Of a DNA stretch of 64,000 nt, positions 5,661 through 16,500 are shown one piece after another; the stretch's first letter is position 1, and each line of letters begins with the position of its first letter. The notes beneath the pieces are model-generated. The model made no database searches. It worked only from the letters and a program-made list of their open reading frames with translations, and had not been told where the DNA came from. The DNA lies in NCBI GenBank assembly GCA_001603805.1, contig LUZY01000006.1, positions 1-64,000 of the forward strand. Direction: 5' to 3'. Position numbers and translations under genes: made by a program. The DNA comes from Deferribacterales bacterium Deferri_01 (GTDB lineage: Bacteria > Chrysiogenota > Deferribacteres > Deferribacterales > Geovibrionaceae).

Positions 5661-7689
5661 AAAAAAATATGCATTAACAAGCTACATCAAAGAAAAAGGT
5701 TATGGTAGCTCCATAGGCTTAAGCAACTGGATTGCTGGTATATTAAAAAATAAAGAAGACTTTAGAAAATATATTGTTGAACATGAGCATTATGGAAGAC
5801 GTGAAAAAATAGAAATTTATAAAGACGCTGAAATACTAATAGATAATTTATGCTTACTGAAACCTTACCTGTCAATTTTTGGAAAAGGAGAGAATAAAGA
5901 ATTTCCAGCATATAGAGGCTTAAAAAACCAGTCTAATTCTAAACAATATATTGATAAACTTAAAGAGAGAAAATCATTTCTAAAAGATGAAATTGAATCC
6001 AGAAATCAAGCACTAGAAAACTATGAATTTTTATATGAAATTCTCGAAAAGCACCTTCCCATTGATTTGGAAGGCCAAAGCCTCCTGGATTTGATTAACG
6101 ATATTAAAGCTCAGACTCCTGAAGGGAAGACAATCAAATTCGATAATAACAATATTAATTCTTTTTCAGTCCTAGACGAACTATTAGAACTTAAAGAGAA
6201 ACTTGAAAACGAAGATAAATCTAAAGCAAGCAGCATATATCGCAAGATGGCACTGTGCTATATAAAATTGTCTGAAGTTGATGATGCATTAGAGGTCCTT
6301 GACACAGCATTAAACATGAATCCAAAAGATAGTGACGCATGGGCACTAAAAGCAAAAATAATATTTGAATTATTAACCAGCGCAAACAAGGAACTCTCTT
6401 CAACTATAGCAAGAACAGAGTATTCTGGTCCGGAGGAATTTCCTATTACTTCAGAAGAACAAAATATAAGCGACCTATTTTATACTCAAATTACCGAGTT
6501 TGAACAATTAGGAATTATTTTTATTGAAACTTGCATAAACGCTTTATTAAACAGGTATAGCCACAATGGATCAATTCCACTAGTTTCAAATGAAGATATA
6601 AAATTTGAGTGGCTTATTATTAACCTTATAAGTACGCTGACTCAAACGACAACTGAAAAGTATCAAAAAGAGATTCAAATAATTTTTTCTAGATATTTGA
6701 AAAATTCTAATATCTATTTAAGACCACCATTTTTTGATAAAAATCAAAAAATTATATATGAAGTCAACCTAGTTAGAGTATTGTCCTGGCTATCGAAAAA
6801 TGAACTTCAAGAATATATTCACCACCTTACAGGTAAGCCTGAAGACTTTAACTTCCATCATGGGTATACATATAACTTTATAACTCACCCAAAAATTAAA
6901 AAATATTTCATAGAACATCTTGGTATACAAGAATATAAAAAATTATATAAAGAGCTATGGGGTGTAGAAAATGCAAAAAGAACTGCTGAACATATCAGAG
7001 AATTGATTATTCTTGAAACTCAGGATTTTAAGAATTTCAATAACTCACAAAATGATATTAAATCATTCATCGATCAAATGTCTCTGAAATATAATAACTT
7101 TGATGAATTCACTAAAAACGAAGCGTGGCACATATTCCCTTTTTCAGAGTATTTTCATACAGATGTTTATCTTTTTTTATTTACTGCGTCTCTATTGGCA
7201 CTAATTAGTGGAAACGCAACAGCGTCAGCCATAAAAATGGTCGAAGACTTTTCGCAACACAAAGATATTTTAAAAGATATCGCATCAAATGCGAATTCTA
7301 TCGCAGCTTATGAAATAACCAAAATTCTCGTTTACCATCTTGATCCAAACGGCAGATCAGAACGAAATATTTCTTACTCAGAACCTATTATTGATACTGA
7401 ATTTGAATTCACTGAAGGTAAAGGCAAACCGATACCATATGATGAACCTAATTACTTTAAGCAATTTGTACACACTATACCAGATATTTATGAAGCAAAT
7501 TTTGACAACGATATAAGCGAAGAGTACGAGTCAATAATCAATAATTATAAAACACAAATTTCACTTTATAGCCGCAAAAAAGCATGTCACTGTGACACAA
7601 TAAAAATAATAGAAACATTAAACACATTCCTGAAAATGAAAATAGAAGCAGACCAAATCAAGTATGGTGACTATTTAGATTGCTACTGA
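5650..7689 (+). CDS. Large protein with TPR segment, unknown function
   Basis: This is a 679-residue, mostly helical, soluble protein that I do not recognise. I placed the start at ATG 5650 (MENRKKYALT); an in-frame TTG at 5638 is an alternative. Residues about 85-115 form a charged helix. Residues about 190-240 hold a TPR pair (YRKMALCYIKLSEVDDALEVL, then NMNPKDSDAWALKAK). The middle and C-terminal parts are long helices without an enzyme motif I can name. There is no signal peptide or clear membrane span. The gene overlaps the preceding RelE-like gene by 11 bases and ends before a hairpin terminator, so the two form a closed two-gene operon in the island. Codon use is very AT-rich, which suggests foreign origin. 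A defence or stress-response role is possible but unproven. Confidence 0.72.
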   Translation: MENRKKYALTSYIKEKGYGSSIGLSNWIAGILKNKEDFRKYIVEHEHYGRREKIEIYKDAEILIDNLCLLKPYLSIFGKGENKEFPAYRGLKNQSNSKQYIDKLKERKSFLKDEIESRNQALENYEFLYEILEKHLPIDLEGQSLLDLINDIKAQTPEGKTIKFDNNNINSFSVLDELLELKEKLENEDKSKASSIYRKMALCYIKLSEVDDALEVLDTALNMNPKDSDAWALKAKIIFELLTSANKELSSTIARTEYSGPEEFPITSEEQNISDLFYTQITEFEQLGIIFIETCINALLNRYSHNGSIPLVSNEDIKFEWLIINLISTLTQTTTEKYQKEIQIIFSRYLKNSNIYLRPPFFDKNQKIIYEVNLVRVLSWLSKNELQEYIHHLTGKPEDFNFHHGYTYNFITHPKIKKYFIEHLGIQEYKKLYKELWGVENAKRTAEHIRELIILETQDFKNFNNSQNDIKSFIDQMSLKYNNFDEFTKNEAWHIFPFSEYFHTDVYLFLFTASLLALISGNATASAIKMVEDFSQHKDILKDIASNANSIAAYEITKILVYHLDPNGRSERNISYSEPIIDTEFEFTEGKGKPIPYDEPNYFKQFVHTIPDIYEANFDNDISEEYESIINNYKTQISLYSRKKACHCDTIKIIETLNTFLKMKIEADQIKYGDYLDCY

Positions 7690-7740
7690 AGTCATTAATG
7701 ACTGTAATTATGATGAGTATCATCAGACGTGTAAACATTT

Positions 7741-7767
7741 AAAGCCTCTGCGTTTTGCTGAGGCTTT
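7741..7767 (+). terminator. Hairpin terminator after the RelE-like/TPR operon
   Basis: AAAGCCTC pairs with GAGGCTTT around an 11-base loop, about 50 bases after the stop codon of the TPR gene. Confidence 0.75.
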
Positions 7768-7875
7768 ATCTTGCCAAAGATTAGCCTTAATCAACTCCAC
7801 AGTGTATTTGTAAACATTCCTAAAAATACAGTTCAGAATTAGAGTTTCCCTGTAGATTAATAACAGGAGGACTTA

Positions 7876-8096
7876 ATGAAACGCAGTCGATTTTCAGAAA
7901 CTCAGATCGTAAAAATACTCAAAGAAGCCGAGTCCGGCAGACAGGTAAAAGACATCTGCCGTGAGTACGGAGTAACGCCACAGACTACAACAGGAAGTCC
8001 AAATATGGAGGCATGGAAGCCTCAGACATCAAGAGATTAAAAGAACTAGAAGAAGAGAATACAGCTCTGAAAGATATTCTCTCAAAAAAGCTTTAA
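7876..8096 (+). pseudogene. IS3-family transposase orfA, frameshifted
   Basis: After a good ribosome binding site (AGGAGG), the frame reads MKRSRFSETQIVKILKEAE and CREYGVTPQT, the helix-turn-helix start of IS3-family (IS407-like) OrfA. About 35 codons in, a small deletion (four bases fit best) shifts the frame. The correct continuation SKYGGMEASDIKRLKELEEEN, a leucine-zipper-like helix, is found in the next frame and ends at 8096. The gene cannot make full OrfA. Confidence 0.85.
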
Positions 8097-8856
8097 AGCC
8101 GTCGGAGAAACGTAGTTTAGCAGATTACTGTAGGGCCGCTTACGGCATGAGCGTAAATCATACCTGCCGTACTGCAAGCATAAGCCGCCCGGTTTATTAC
8201 TATCAGCTGGATGTACATGTTATAGCTGTTCTGCTCGAACTGTGTGAGAAATATCCGGGATATAGCTTAGGGTTTATTGCCTACTGAAGCTCAACATGTT
8301 CCGTAAGGCGAAAAGAAGGCCTCCAAACAGGAATCCTCTCCCTATCAGTGTGCCTGAATCTATCAACCAGTCCTTGTCTATAGATTTCATGAGTGACAGC
8401 TTATACTGTGGGAGGAAATACAGAACATTTAGTGTCGTTGATGATTTTAATCGGGAAGCTCTTACCATAGAGGTTGATCTCAATCTTCCGGCAGCAAGAA
8501 TTATCAGAGTTCTTGCCAGGATTGCTTCTTGGAGAGGTTATCCGGTTAAGCTCAGAATGGACAACGGCTCTGAGTTTATCTCGGTAAAGCTGGCTGACTG
8601 GGCGGAATACCATGATGTTGAGCTTGAATTTATACAGCCTGGCAAGCCATTTCAGAATTCATATGTGGAAAAGTTTAATCGTAAATTCAGGAACGAGGTG
8701 CTGGACAGGCATTTGTTTTTCTCTTTAAGCGAAGTTCGGGAAGAAGCTGACCGATGGATGGTTGAATACAATACAGAAAGACCGCATGATTCTCTGAGGA
8801 AAATGACTCCGGAGGAGTATGCTGAAAGAGCGGAAAACTCTAAATATCTGCTGTAA
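8093..8856 (+). pseudogene. IS3-family transposase orfB, internally deleted
   Basis: The frame from 8093 gives the OrfB N-terminus (SLADYCRAAYGMSVN, then SISRPVYYY, then EKYPGYSLGF) and stops at 8285. It then resumes as KLNMFRKAKRRPPNR and an open DDE catalytic core from 8296: SIDFMSDSL with the first Asp, LRMDNGSEF with the second, and VEKFNRKFRNEVLD containing the Glu. About 20-30 residues between the two parts, normally the NHKRVYR region, are missing. Transposase activity is therefore unlikely. I could not define clean terminal inverted repeats; the element's ends should lie near 7820 and 8880. Confidence 0.85.
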
Positions 8857-9007
8857 GAAAAGAGGGACGCTTACAACAGTCATGTCACAATGATGTTAAA
8901 TCGTGGGCTTTAAAGTAATAACCATCACAAAAAAAAACGGTATTTTTGGCGGTATTTCCAAAATCATACAACCAACTAACTATTTATTATAAACGATATG
9001 CAAGAAC

Positions 9008-10333
9008 TTATCGATTCCCGCCTTCTTGAATAATGCCTAATTCAGCTAATCGACCTGATGCTGTTAAAAGACCATAATAACTAAGTATGTAATTCAATTT
9101 AGTCTGATAATAATCTTTTCTTATTTTGTAATATTGCTCTTTTGCGTCCAGCAAATCCACATTTGTTCTTGTTCCTATTGCAAAGCCTTTTTCATTGGCA
9201 ATAACAGCCAGCTTTGCAGATTCGATAGCCATTTGAAATGCATTAATCCTTGCGTGAGTACTAAGGAGATTTGAGTAAATATTCGAGATTGTTGATGTCA
9301 CATCAAGGCTGACTTGTTGTAATTCATATATTGTCTTAAATTTTAACTCGGCTTTTTCTCTGACTCCGGCAACCGTTCCGCCTCCCTGTATTAGAGGTAA
9401 CCTGAAATTCAAGCCAAAAGATGTGACTTCAGAGTCTTCTGCAACCCCATTTGTATCTCCGTTGCTGTCCGAATTAGTGTACGATGCGGTAAAATCAACA
9501 GTTGGCAAGTTTTTAGATTTTTCTTTGCGCAAAATGATTTCTGATATTGCCAGCTCAGCTTTTTTATACACTATATCAACGTTCTCTTTCTTAGCTTTGT
9601 TAATCCAATAATCTTGTGAATTAAGTTTGATATCGGTAAAAAAACCTGTTGCAAAATCATCTGCATCAATTTCGCTTTCCGGCAGATTAGCAGTAATTGC
9701 TAAAAGTTTTTTTGATAAGACATAAGCGTTGTTTACGGCTATTTCCTCAGCTAAAACAAGATCGTATCTTGCTTTAGCTTCTGTCAGATCGGTCACGGTT
9801 GCGTCACCAAGCTCAAAGCGTTTCTCCAAATCGTTCATTTGCTCAACAATCGAATTCTTTTTGGAAATTGTCACATTCAGATACTCTTTATTAAAAAGCA
9901 CGTTAACAAACGCTTCCAGAACTGCACCGAAAAGTTCCTCATATGTTTTCCTTAGCAATATTTTGCCTATTTTGGGATATTTCTTTGCTTCCTCGTAAGC
10001 AAGAAGAGATTCTGCCCTGAAAACAGGCTGGATAAACTTTAATGTATATACGGATGAATCATAGTTTTCAGAATACTTTGTTTCAACCGCACTCTTATTA
10101 GTAAAAACCGCATTTGAACTATTTTTCATCATTGATGCATCAAATGTAATTGACGGCAGTAATCCGGCTCTTGCCTGTTTCGTCTGTTCAAGCTGCGCTT
10201 TATAGGAATGTATAGCAGCCTGAATGCCTGGATTATCCTTTGAGGCCAGTTTCCACACCTCATCAAATGTCATAGCATACGTATCAGCAAGTAAAAACAA
10301 ACTAAAGATAAATATAAAAGTAGATTTCAGCAT
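9008..10333 (-). CDS. TolC-family outer-membrane channel of the type I system
   Basis: This 441-residue protein begins with a signal peptide (MLKSTFIFIFSLFLLADTYA). Two copies of the outer-membrane efflux domain follow, with long heptad-rich helices and the typical AKARYDLVLAE and ANEKGFAIGTRTNVDLLDA segments before the second beta section. I chose the ATG at 10333, which has GAAAGGTG upstream and an immediate signal peptide. It is the last gene of the secretion operon and lies 13 bases after the membrane-fusion protein. Known members form trimeric channels that dock onto a type I ABC exporter. It should carry the giant adhesin across the outer membrane. Confidence 0.92.
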   Translation of the reverse strand: MLKSTFIFIFSLFLLADTYAMTFDEVWKLASKDNPGIQAAIHSYKAQLEQTKQARAGLLPSITFDASMMKNSSNAVFTNKSAVETKYSENYDSSVYTLKFIQPVFRAESLLAYEEAKKYPKIGKILLRKTYEELFGAVLEAFVNVLFNKEYLNVTISKKNSIVEQMNDLEKRFELGDATVTDLTEAKARYDLVLAEEIAVNNAYVLSKKLLAITANLPESEIDADDFATGFFTDIKLNSQDYWINKAKKENVDIVYKKAELAISEIILRKEKSKNLPTVDFTASYTNSDSNGDTNGVAEDSEVTSFGLNFRLPLIQGGGTVAGVREKAELKFKTIYELQQVSLDVTSTISNIYSNLLSTHARINAFQMAIESAKLAVIANEKGFAIGTRTNVDLLDAKEQYYKIRKDYYQTKLNYILSYYGLLTASGRLAELGIIQEGGNR

Positions 10334-10346
10334 CACCTTTCTCTCT

Positions 10347-11627
10347 TTACTGTTCTTTAAAAGCTTTGCGAAAACTGTCAATAATAGGATCAAGGAGGTA
10401 ACGCATTACAGTTCTTTCACCGAATACGATATCAACAGTTGCAATCATTCCGGGAAAAAGCTTAACATCATTAAATTGTTTCTTTTGCAATTCCTCACTA
10501 TTTATGCGTACTATCGCTTTATAATAAGTGTCTCCCGTTCGTTCATCTTTGAATGTTCCCGCAGAAACTCTTGCGACTTCTCCCTGAAGAGCGAAATGTT
10601 CTCTGGCTTTGAATGCTGTCAATCTGACATAACTGGTTAAACCAGGATAAACAACATCAATATCATCAGGAAATACCCTTGCTTCGATGAGAAGCTCTTT
10701 ATCTAAAGGAACAATCTCCATAACTAAGCCGTTTGGAGGTATAACTCCGCCAATTGTTTTAAATCTGAGATCCTGAACAACTCCTTCAACAGGAGATAGA
10801 ATAATACTCCTTTCGGTTACATCCTGTGCGGCAGTTAGTCTTTCTGAAACAGTCGCCAAATCATCATACGCTTTCCTTAGCTGTTCAAGGAGGTCATTAC
10901 GCCACTCAGACTGAATCTTGAGAATCTGGAACTTTGTTTCGATTATTTTTTGTTCAGCACTGGCAATTTCAGCATTTATCTTTCCGAGTTCTCCTTCGGT
11001 TTCGGCGACTTTATTTTGGTTTTCCAACAGAATACGTTTTTCGATATATCTGTGTTCATAAAGCTCAGTATTCATCTTCAATGCTTCACCGGATGTAGAA
11101 AGAATTTTTTCTAAAGCGGTTCGGCTAAATTTCATTGCTGTTATTTCAGCTTCTGTCTGAGCAATTCTCTGACTTAAAATTTCTATATCCTGAAAAAGCG
11201 ATTCTTTTCTGACTCGGAATAGTTCAATTTGCGTAAATATTGATCCTGAAACATTTGATTGTATTTCTGCTTTGTATTGCTTGCCGTCTCTTTCTGCCTC
11301 AAGTCTTTTAACAATGGCTTCCAAGGCTGCTTTCTCATTTTCCAGCACAGCAAGCTGTGCCACTGCAGTTGAAATACTTAATTTTAGCAGTGGTTGTCCT
11401 TCACTTACTCTGTCGCCTTCTTTTACCATAATTTCTGAGACAACTCCGCCTTCCAGGTGCTCTATTTTAACAGTGTCTTCCGCCGGAATAATTTCTCCGT
11501 AAGCTACTGCTCCTGCATTAATTTTATATACTGATGCCCAAAACAAAATACCGATTACACCAAAGAAGATGATAAATAATCCTGTTGTTATGTACTTTTT
11601 AGTTGAAGAAGGAATGTTATCTTTCAT
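10347..11627 (-). CDS. Type I secretion membrane-fusion protein (HlyD/PrtE family)
   Basis: This 426-residue protein has a short cytoplasmic N-terminus, one membrane span (about residues 12-31), a first half-lipoyl domain (GEIIPAEDTVKIEHLEGGVV), a long coiled coil (about 85-265), the second half-lipoyl (ILSPVEGVVQDL) and a beta-barrel domain. This is the canonical HlyD/PrtE architecture. It bridges the inner-membrane ABC exporter to the TolC-type channel. It overlaps the ABC gene by 4 bases (ATGA). The IEHLEGGVVxEIxVKEGDxV motif is typical of the PrtE/LapC branch. Confidence 0.94.
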   Translation of the reverse strand: MKDNIPSSTKKYITTGLFIIFFGVIGILFWASVYKINAGAVAYGEIIPAEDTVKIEHLEGGVVSEIMVKEGDRVSEGQPLLKLSISTAVAQLAVLENEKAALEAIVKRLEAERDGKQYKAEIQSNVSGSIFTQIELFRVRKESLFQDIEILSQRIAQTEAEITAMKFSRTALEKILSTSGEALKMNTELYEHRYIEKRILLENQNKVAETEGELGKINAEIASAEQKIIETKFQILKIQSEWRNDLLEQLRKAYDDLATVSERLTAAQDVTERSIILSPVEGVVQDLRFKTIGGVIPPNGLVMEIVPLDKELLIEARVFPDDIDVVYPGLTSYVRLTAFKAREHFALQGEVARVSAGTFKDERTGDTYYKAIVRINSEELQKKQFNDVKLFPGMIATVDIVFGERTVMRYLLDPIIDSFRKAFKEQ

Positions 11628-13354
11628 GCAGTCATCCCTTCTTTAAACTGCATTTGCTGTTTTTTAAGACTGCCCGCAGTGAGCTGCTTTATAACTTCAT
11701 AATGTGGTCCATACATCTGAAGTAGACCGTCAGAAATCACTCCAAGAATATCTGCATCTGTTACCAACGAAAGCTTGTGAGTAATGACCACCACAGTCGC
11801 TTTCCTGCTTTTGGCTTTTTTGATAGCGCTGATCAAAGCTAGTTCTCCTTCGGAGTCCAAAAAAGCGTTAGGCTCATCCAGCACGATAAGTTTGGGATTG
11901 GCAAAAAATGCTCTTGCAAGCCCAATCCGCTGTTTCTGCCCTCCTGAAAGAGCAACTCCCTGAGAACCTATAATTGTGTCATAGCCATGTGGTAGTTGAA
12001 GGATCATTTTATGTGCATCAGTTTCGATAGCCGCAGCGATCACCTCATCATCAGTTGCATCGGAAAACCTTGCGATGTTGTCTCTGACTGTTCCTGAAAA
12101 AAGCATAATTTCTTGCGGTAGATAACCGACATATCTGCCAAAATTATCTCTGCTCCAGACATTTAAAACATCTGCATTATCAAGTTTGATACTTCCTGAA
12201 CGCAGCTTATAGATTCCGGTCATAACTTTGGCTAGTGTACTTTTCCCGGCGCCGCTTGCCCCCAGAAAGGCCACTGTTTTCCCTGCTGGAATTTCAAAAC
12301 TGATACCTTTCAGAATGGGAAAAACCCCTCCTGCCGGCACATAAACAGCTTTCTCAACACTAATCTTACCTACAGGTACCGGCAGCTCTGTTTTATTTTC
12401 CTCTAAATAAAACTCCTCAAACATTTCATTCAGCCTGTCTGCTGCAGCTTTAGTATTAATATAATTTTTCCAACTGTTTATAAGTCCTTCAAGAGGTGCA
12501 GTACCTTTAGAAGATAAAATATTTGCAGCAATCATTGAGCCCACAGTTATTTCATTATTAATAGCTAAATAAGCACCAACACCTGTCATGGCAATATTCT
12601 GACAGAATCTCGTAAATTTGCCTGCTGAAGCAAGATAGCCAGCCTTATCACTTGTTTCTGAAAGAATTCTTGTACTTTCACCATACTTAGAAAACCAATG
12701 CCTAAGGACATGATTTTTCATACCCATTGCCCTGACTGCATCTGAATTTCTCATTATTTCATCTGCAATATGCTGGGCTTCAAGAGATATTTCTCCTGCT
12801 TCTTTTAGTTTGCTACCAGTCAAAAACTCATTTACTACATTGATCATAAGGAGCAGCACCATACTCATGAACATAACAACCACAAGCAAAGGATGAATGA
12901 GCCACACAACAAAAAAGAATACAGGTATCCATGGTGCATCGAGTAGAGTTATTAATCCATGGCTCCCTGACATAAAATTTTTAAAACTGATAACATCCTT
13001 AATCGCCTGAGAGCTTACTTTACCAGTCATTGATGCCATATTGATGCTTGCATCCATCATTTTAGGATTGAGGTTCAGATCAATACTGTTTGCTATTCTT
13101 ATAAGAGAATGTGCCCGTATAAGATCAATTAGTGCTGATAAAAACAATGCAATTACTGCCCCTGTAATAAGCGCTATCAATGTATTTACACTACGGCTTG
13201 TGAGCACTCTGTCAAAAACCTGCAGAGAAAATATAGGAATGGCCAGTGTAAGAAGATTTATAAAAAAACTGAAAATTATAATAAAAGAAAAACTGCACCA
13301 ACTGACAAATTTAAAAACAGGTTTGTTTACAATATTATTAATTGCTTTAATCAT
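11624..13354 (-). CDS. Type I secretion ABC exporter (PrtD-like)
   Basis: This 576-residue half-transporter has about five to six membrane spans in its first 300 residues. The ATPase domain follows with Walker A GASGAGKST, signature LSGGQKQR and Walker B LIVLDEP followed by NAFLD. It starts directly with the membrane domain and has neither a C39 peptidase domain nor the longer N-terminal C39-like domain of HlyB/LapB. This fits PrtD-type exporters of proteases, lipases and S-layer proteins. It lies 171 bases after the adhesin gene with two hairpins between. Its expected substrate is that adhesin. Substrate pairing is inferred from gene order. Confidence 0.93.
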   Translation of the reverse strand: MIKAINNIVNKPVFKFVSWCSFSFIIIFSFFINLLTLAIPIFSLQVFDRVLTSRSVNTLIALITGAVIALFLSALIDLIRAHSLIRIANSIDLNLNPKMMDASINMASMTGKVSSQAIKDVISFKNFMSGSHGLITLLDAPWIPVFFFVVWLIHPLLVVVMFMSMVLLLMINVVNEFLTGSKLKEAGEISLEAQHIADEIMRNSDAVRAMGMKNHVLRHWFSKYGESTRILSETSDKAGYLASAGKFTRFCQNIAMTGVGAYLAINNEITVGSMIAANILSSKGTAPLEGLINSWKNYINTKAAADRLNEMFEEFYLEENKTELPVPVGKISVEKAVYVPAGGVFPILKGISFEIPAGKTVAFLGASGAGKSTLAKVMTGIYKLRSGSIKLDNADVLNVWSRDNFGRYVGYLPQEIMLFSGTVRDNIARFSDATDDEVIAAAIETDAHKMILQLPHGYDTIIGSQGVALSGGQKQRIGLARAFFANPKLIVLDEPNAFLDSEGELALISAIKKAKSRKATVVVITHKLSLVTDADILGVISDGLLQMYGPHYEVIKQLTAGSLKKQQMQFKEGMTA

Positions 13355-13380
13355 TTAAATAAACCTCTGGCTTAAGGGGA

Positions 13381-13466
13381 AGGCAGCTCCGAAGCATACG
13401 CTGCCGGAGCTGCCTTTAACCTTCAAAAGGAAAAACTGCCGGTATTCTTAGTTCAGGACACCGGCA
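13381..13466 (-). promoter_or_regulatory. Two intercistronic hairpins between adhesin and exporter genes
   Basis: AGGCAGCTCCG (13381-13391) pairs perfectly with CGGAGCTGCCT (13405-13415). TGCCGGT (13437-13443) pairs with ACCGGCA (13460-13466). Neither has a strong U-run on the minus strand. They could act as partial terminators or as barriers that stabilise the adhesin mRNA, so that much more adhesin than exporter is made. Confidence 0.6.
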
Positions 13467-13525
13467 AGATTGTAATCTTGTTCTTAGAGAGAGCCCGCCT
13501 TTAAAAAAGACGGGACTATTAATTG

Positions 13526-16500
13526 TTAATATGGATTAACCATGTTCATAATAGCATGAACATCGTAATCAGTTTCGGGCTGCCCTATGATTTGAAGAAT
13601 GTTCCCGTCAACTGAAGCAGAAAAGTCATGATCGTTTATTTCATCTGCTATTCCCTGGAGGAAGTCGCTTACTGACTGTCCTTCATTGTAAACAGCTTCA
13701 AACGAAAGATCTGCTACTCCGTTAAAATCTCCGTCATTATCTGTATCAAGAAGAACAAAAAGTGAATCTCCATTCACAAGATTCTCAAGAACAGTAACAT
13801 CAAATATTCCAGCAAGAGCATCACTCTCTTCCACATTCGGTGTGGGAGTAACAATAACTGCTCCGTTATCGTCAGTATCAGCTTCGGAACGGTTTAAAAC
13901 TTCACCCTCAATTGTAAAACCTGTTCCAACGTTATTTGCTGTAACTTTAATAACATCGTAAACACCGGAACCATTTTCAGATTCAGCTGCTTCAAAAGTA
14001 AAGTTATCACCTAAATCCCAAAGCTCAAGTTGGTCAAGAAGTGCAGAGACAATATCTCCAACAGTCTCATCGCCGCTGAGGACGTATGACTCAGTGTGCC
14101 CGTCAATTGTTACTGAGTAAGTATCACCTACTTCAATTGTTCCCGTGGAAACTGTCACTGTTTCAACCTGAGCAACGGCATCAACTTCTGTGACATTATC
14201 GTTTTCAACTGTTATATCAGTGTTTTGAGTATCATCTGCTCCTGCAGGACGGTTGATTACTTCACTTTCAAGAGTGAAATCCACACCAGGATTTACTGCT
14301 GTTATTTTGATGACGTCATAAACACCGGAGCCGCTTTCAGACTCTACAGCCTCGAAAACAAAGTCTTCTGTTGTATCCCAAGTTTCAAGCTGGTCGATAA
14401 GCGCAGATACTATATCGCCCACTTCCTCATCACCGCTGAGAACATATGATTCGGTATACCCATTAAGTGTCACAGAGTAAGTGTCACCTGCCTCAATAGT
14501 TCCGGCAGTTATTACAACCGTGGAAACCTGTGCAATCTCATCGTTGCTTGTTACCGAATCTTCACCTATGGTCACAACGTTTTCTGTAAGCTCAATATTT
14601 GACATTACAAGGCTGTAAGTAAAAGACGAACCGCTGATATTAGCCTGAAGTTTCAGTTTACCGCTGTCGTTGGAAGCGGTTACACCTGCATCATCAAGAA
14701 GACCAGCAACAGCGTCAATAATTTCATCCGTATCAGCTTCATTTCCGGTTACAGTGTAAGTGTATTCTGCACCGTTAACTGTAAGACTGAAAACATCTCC
14801 TGCGTCATATCTCTGTTCACCGAGGTCATATTCAACAGTCTGGGTTTCGGGAATGACTTCTTCAACATTTTCAGTGTCATTGCTGACTTCAGGCTGGGTA
14901 TTATCCTGACCTTCTGCACGATTAACGACAGACGGTTCAACGGTAAAAGGAATGCCCGCATTCTCTGAAGTGAGAACAAGCTTGTAACCGCCGTTTCCAT
15001 CATCTTCAACGCTGTAAGATATATCTCCGGAGGTCAGCAGTTGTATCTGATCCCCCAGACTATCAAGTATATCATAATGACTCTCGCTGTCTTCATAGGC
15101 GACAGTGATAGCCGCTTCTGCAATAGAGTTGTCATCTGCATCTTTGATGGTTATTGAGTACACATCACCGTATTCAGGACTGTTATCTCCATCAAATGAA
15201 ACTTCAGTAACCTGTTTAACATCATTTGCAACAGCTTCCTGAGTTGGGTCAATATCTGCATCGCCTGTGTTTGCAGTGCCGGAGTAGTCCTCACCGTTTA
15301 CAGTGGAGTCAAAAGATGTACCGTCTGCTTTACCGGTGAGAGTAAGTTTGTCTGCACCTGAATCATAAGAAGCTGTAACATCCGTTTCACCGTCATTAAT
15401 TGCAATTACAAGTGCAGCTGCAAGTTCATCAAGGCTGGAGATATCGTCACCGTTGATTGTAACGGTATATTCGTTCTCTCCTATCGTCACTGTTATGCTG
15501 TCGCCTATGTCGCTTGCTCCTGCCAGAGTGTAAACATCTACCTGAGGAGTTGCGGAAGATACTGCAGCCTGAGTAAGATCAACATTTATGTCGCCTGTAT
15601 TTGCAGTGCCGGAGTAATCCTCACCGTTTACAGTGGAGTCAAAAGATGTACCGTCTGCTTTACCGGTGAGGGTAAGTTTGTCTGCACCTGAATCATAAGA
15701 AGCTGTAACATCCTCTTCACCGTCATTAATTGCAATTACAAGTGCAGCTGCAAGTTCATCAAGGCTGGAGATATCATCACCGTTGATTGTAACGGTATAT
15801 TCGTTCTCTCCTATCGTCACTGTTATGCTGTCGCCTATGTCGCTTGCTCCTGCCAGAGTGTAAACATCCACCTGAGGAGTTGCGGCAGATACTGCAGCCT
15901 GAGTAGGATCAACATTTATGTCACCAGCGTTTGTGGTAGCTGAGTAGTCTTCAACACTAGCGGTAACATTAAGTTCATGCCCAATAGCAGTTCCTGAGAT
16001 TGTAAGGACACCGTCATTATTTATAAGCGTAAAGCCTGACTGTTCTCCGAAAGCTGTAACAACAAGATCTGCAAGATCCACGGGACTGGTGGTTTCAGTA
16101 ATTACTATTTCATGAGTTATGCCATTAATAGCAACCGTTACAGAATCTCCTGCATCGTAGCCTGCGACACCAAAGTCTATTGTCGTTTCCTCAACTTCTG
16201 CCGAAACACCTTCAACATTAGGTGTAGGTGTTTCTATAGATGAACCAACTGTGCCAGAAGTTATAGTAAACTCTTCTCCTGCTGTTTTTGAGCTTATAAT
16301 AAGCTGACTGCCCTGACGGATTGCACTTACTTCACTGTTTATATCAGGATTTGCGCTAATCGCAGTTTTAAGACCATTCAGAACTGTCGTCAGTGTTGCA
16401 CCGGGTTTTGCGGTGTAAGAAACCTCCGTACCGTTTATCGTTACGGTGTAGGTTCCGGGAGCAATCGCTTCAGTGAAGGTAAGAGTGCTTACCTGTGCAA

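Noticed and set aside
8930-8970. Short direct repeat near the TolC gene end (CGGTATTT twice) as an IS or attachment site
   Set aside because: Eight bases only, AT-rich context, no flanking structure.
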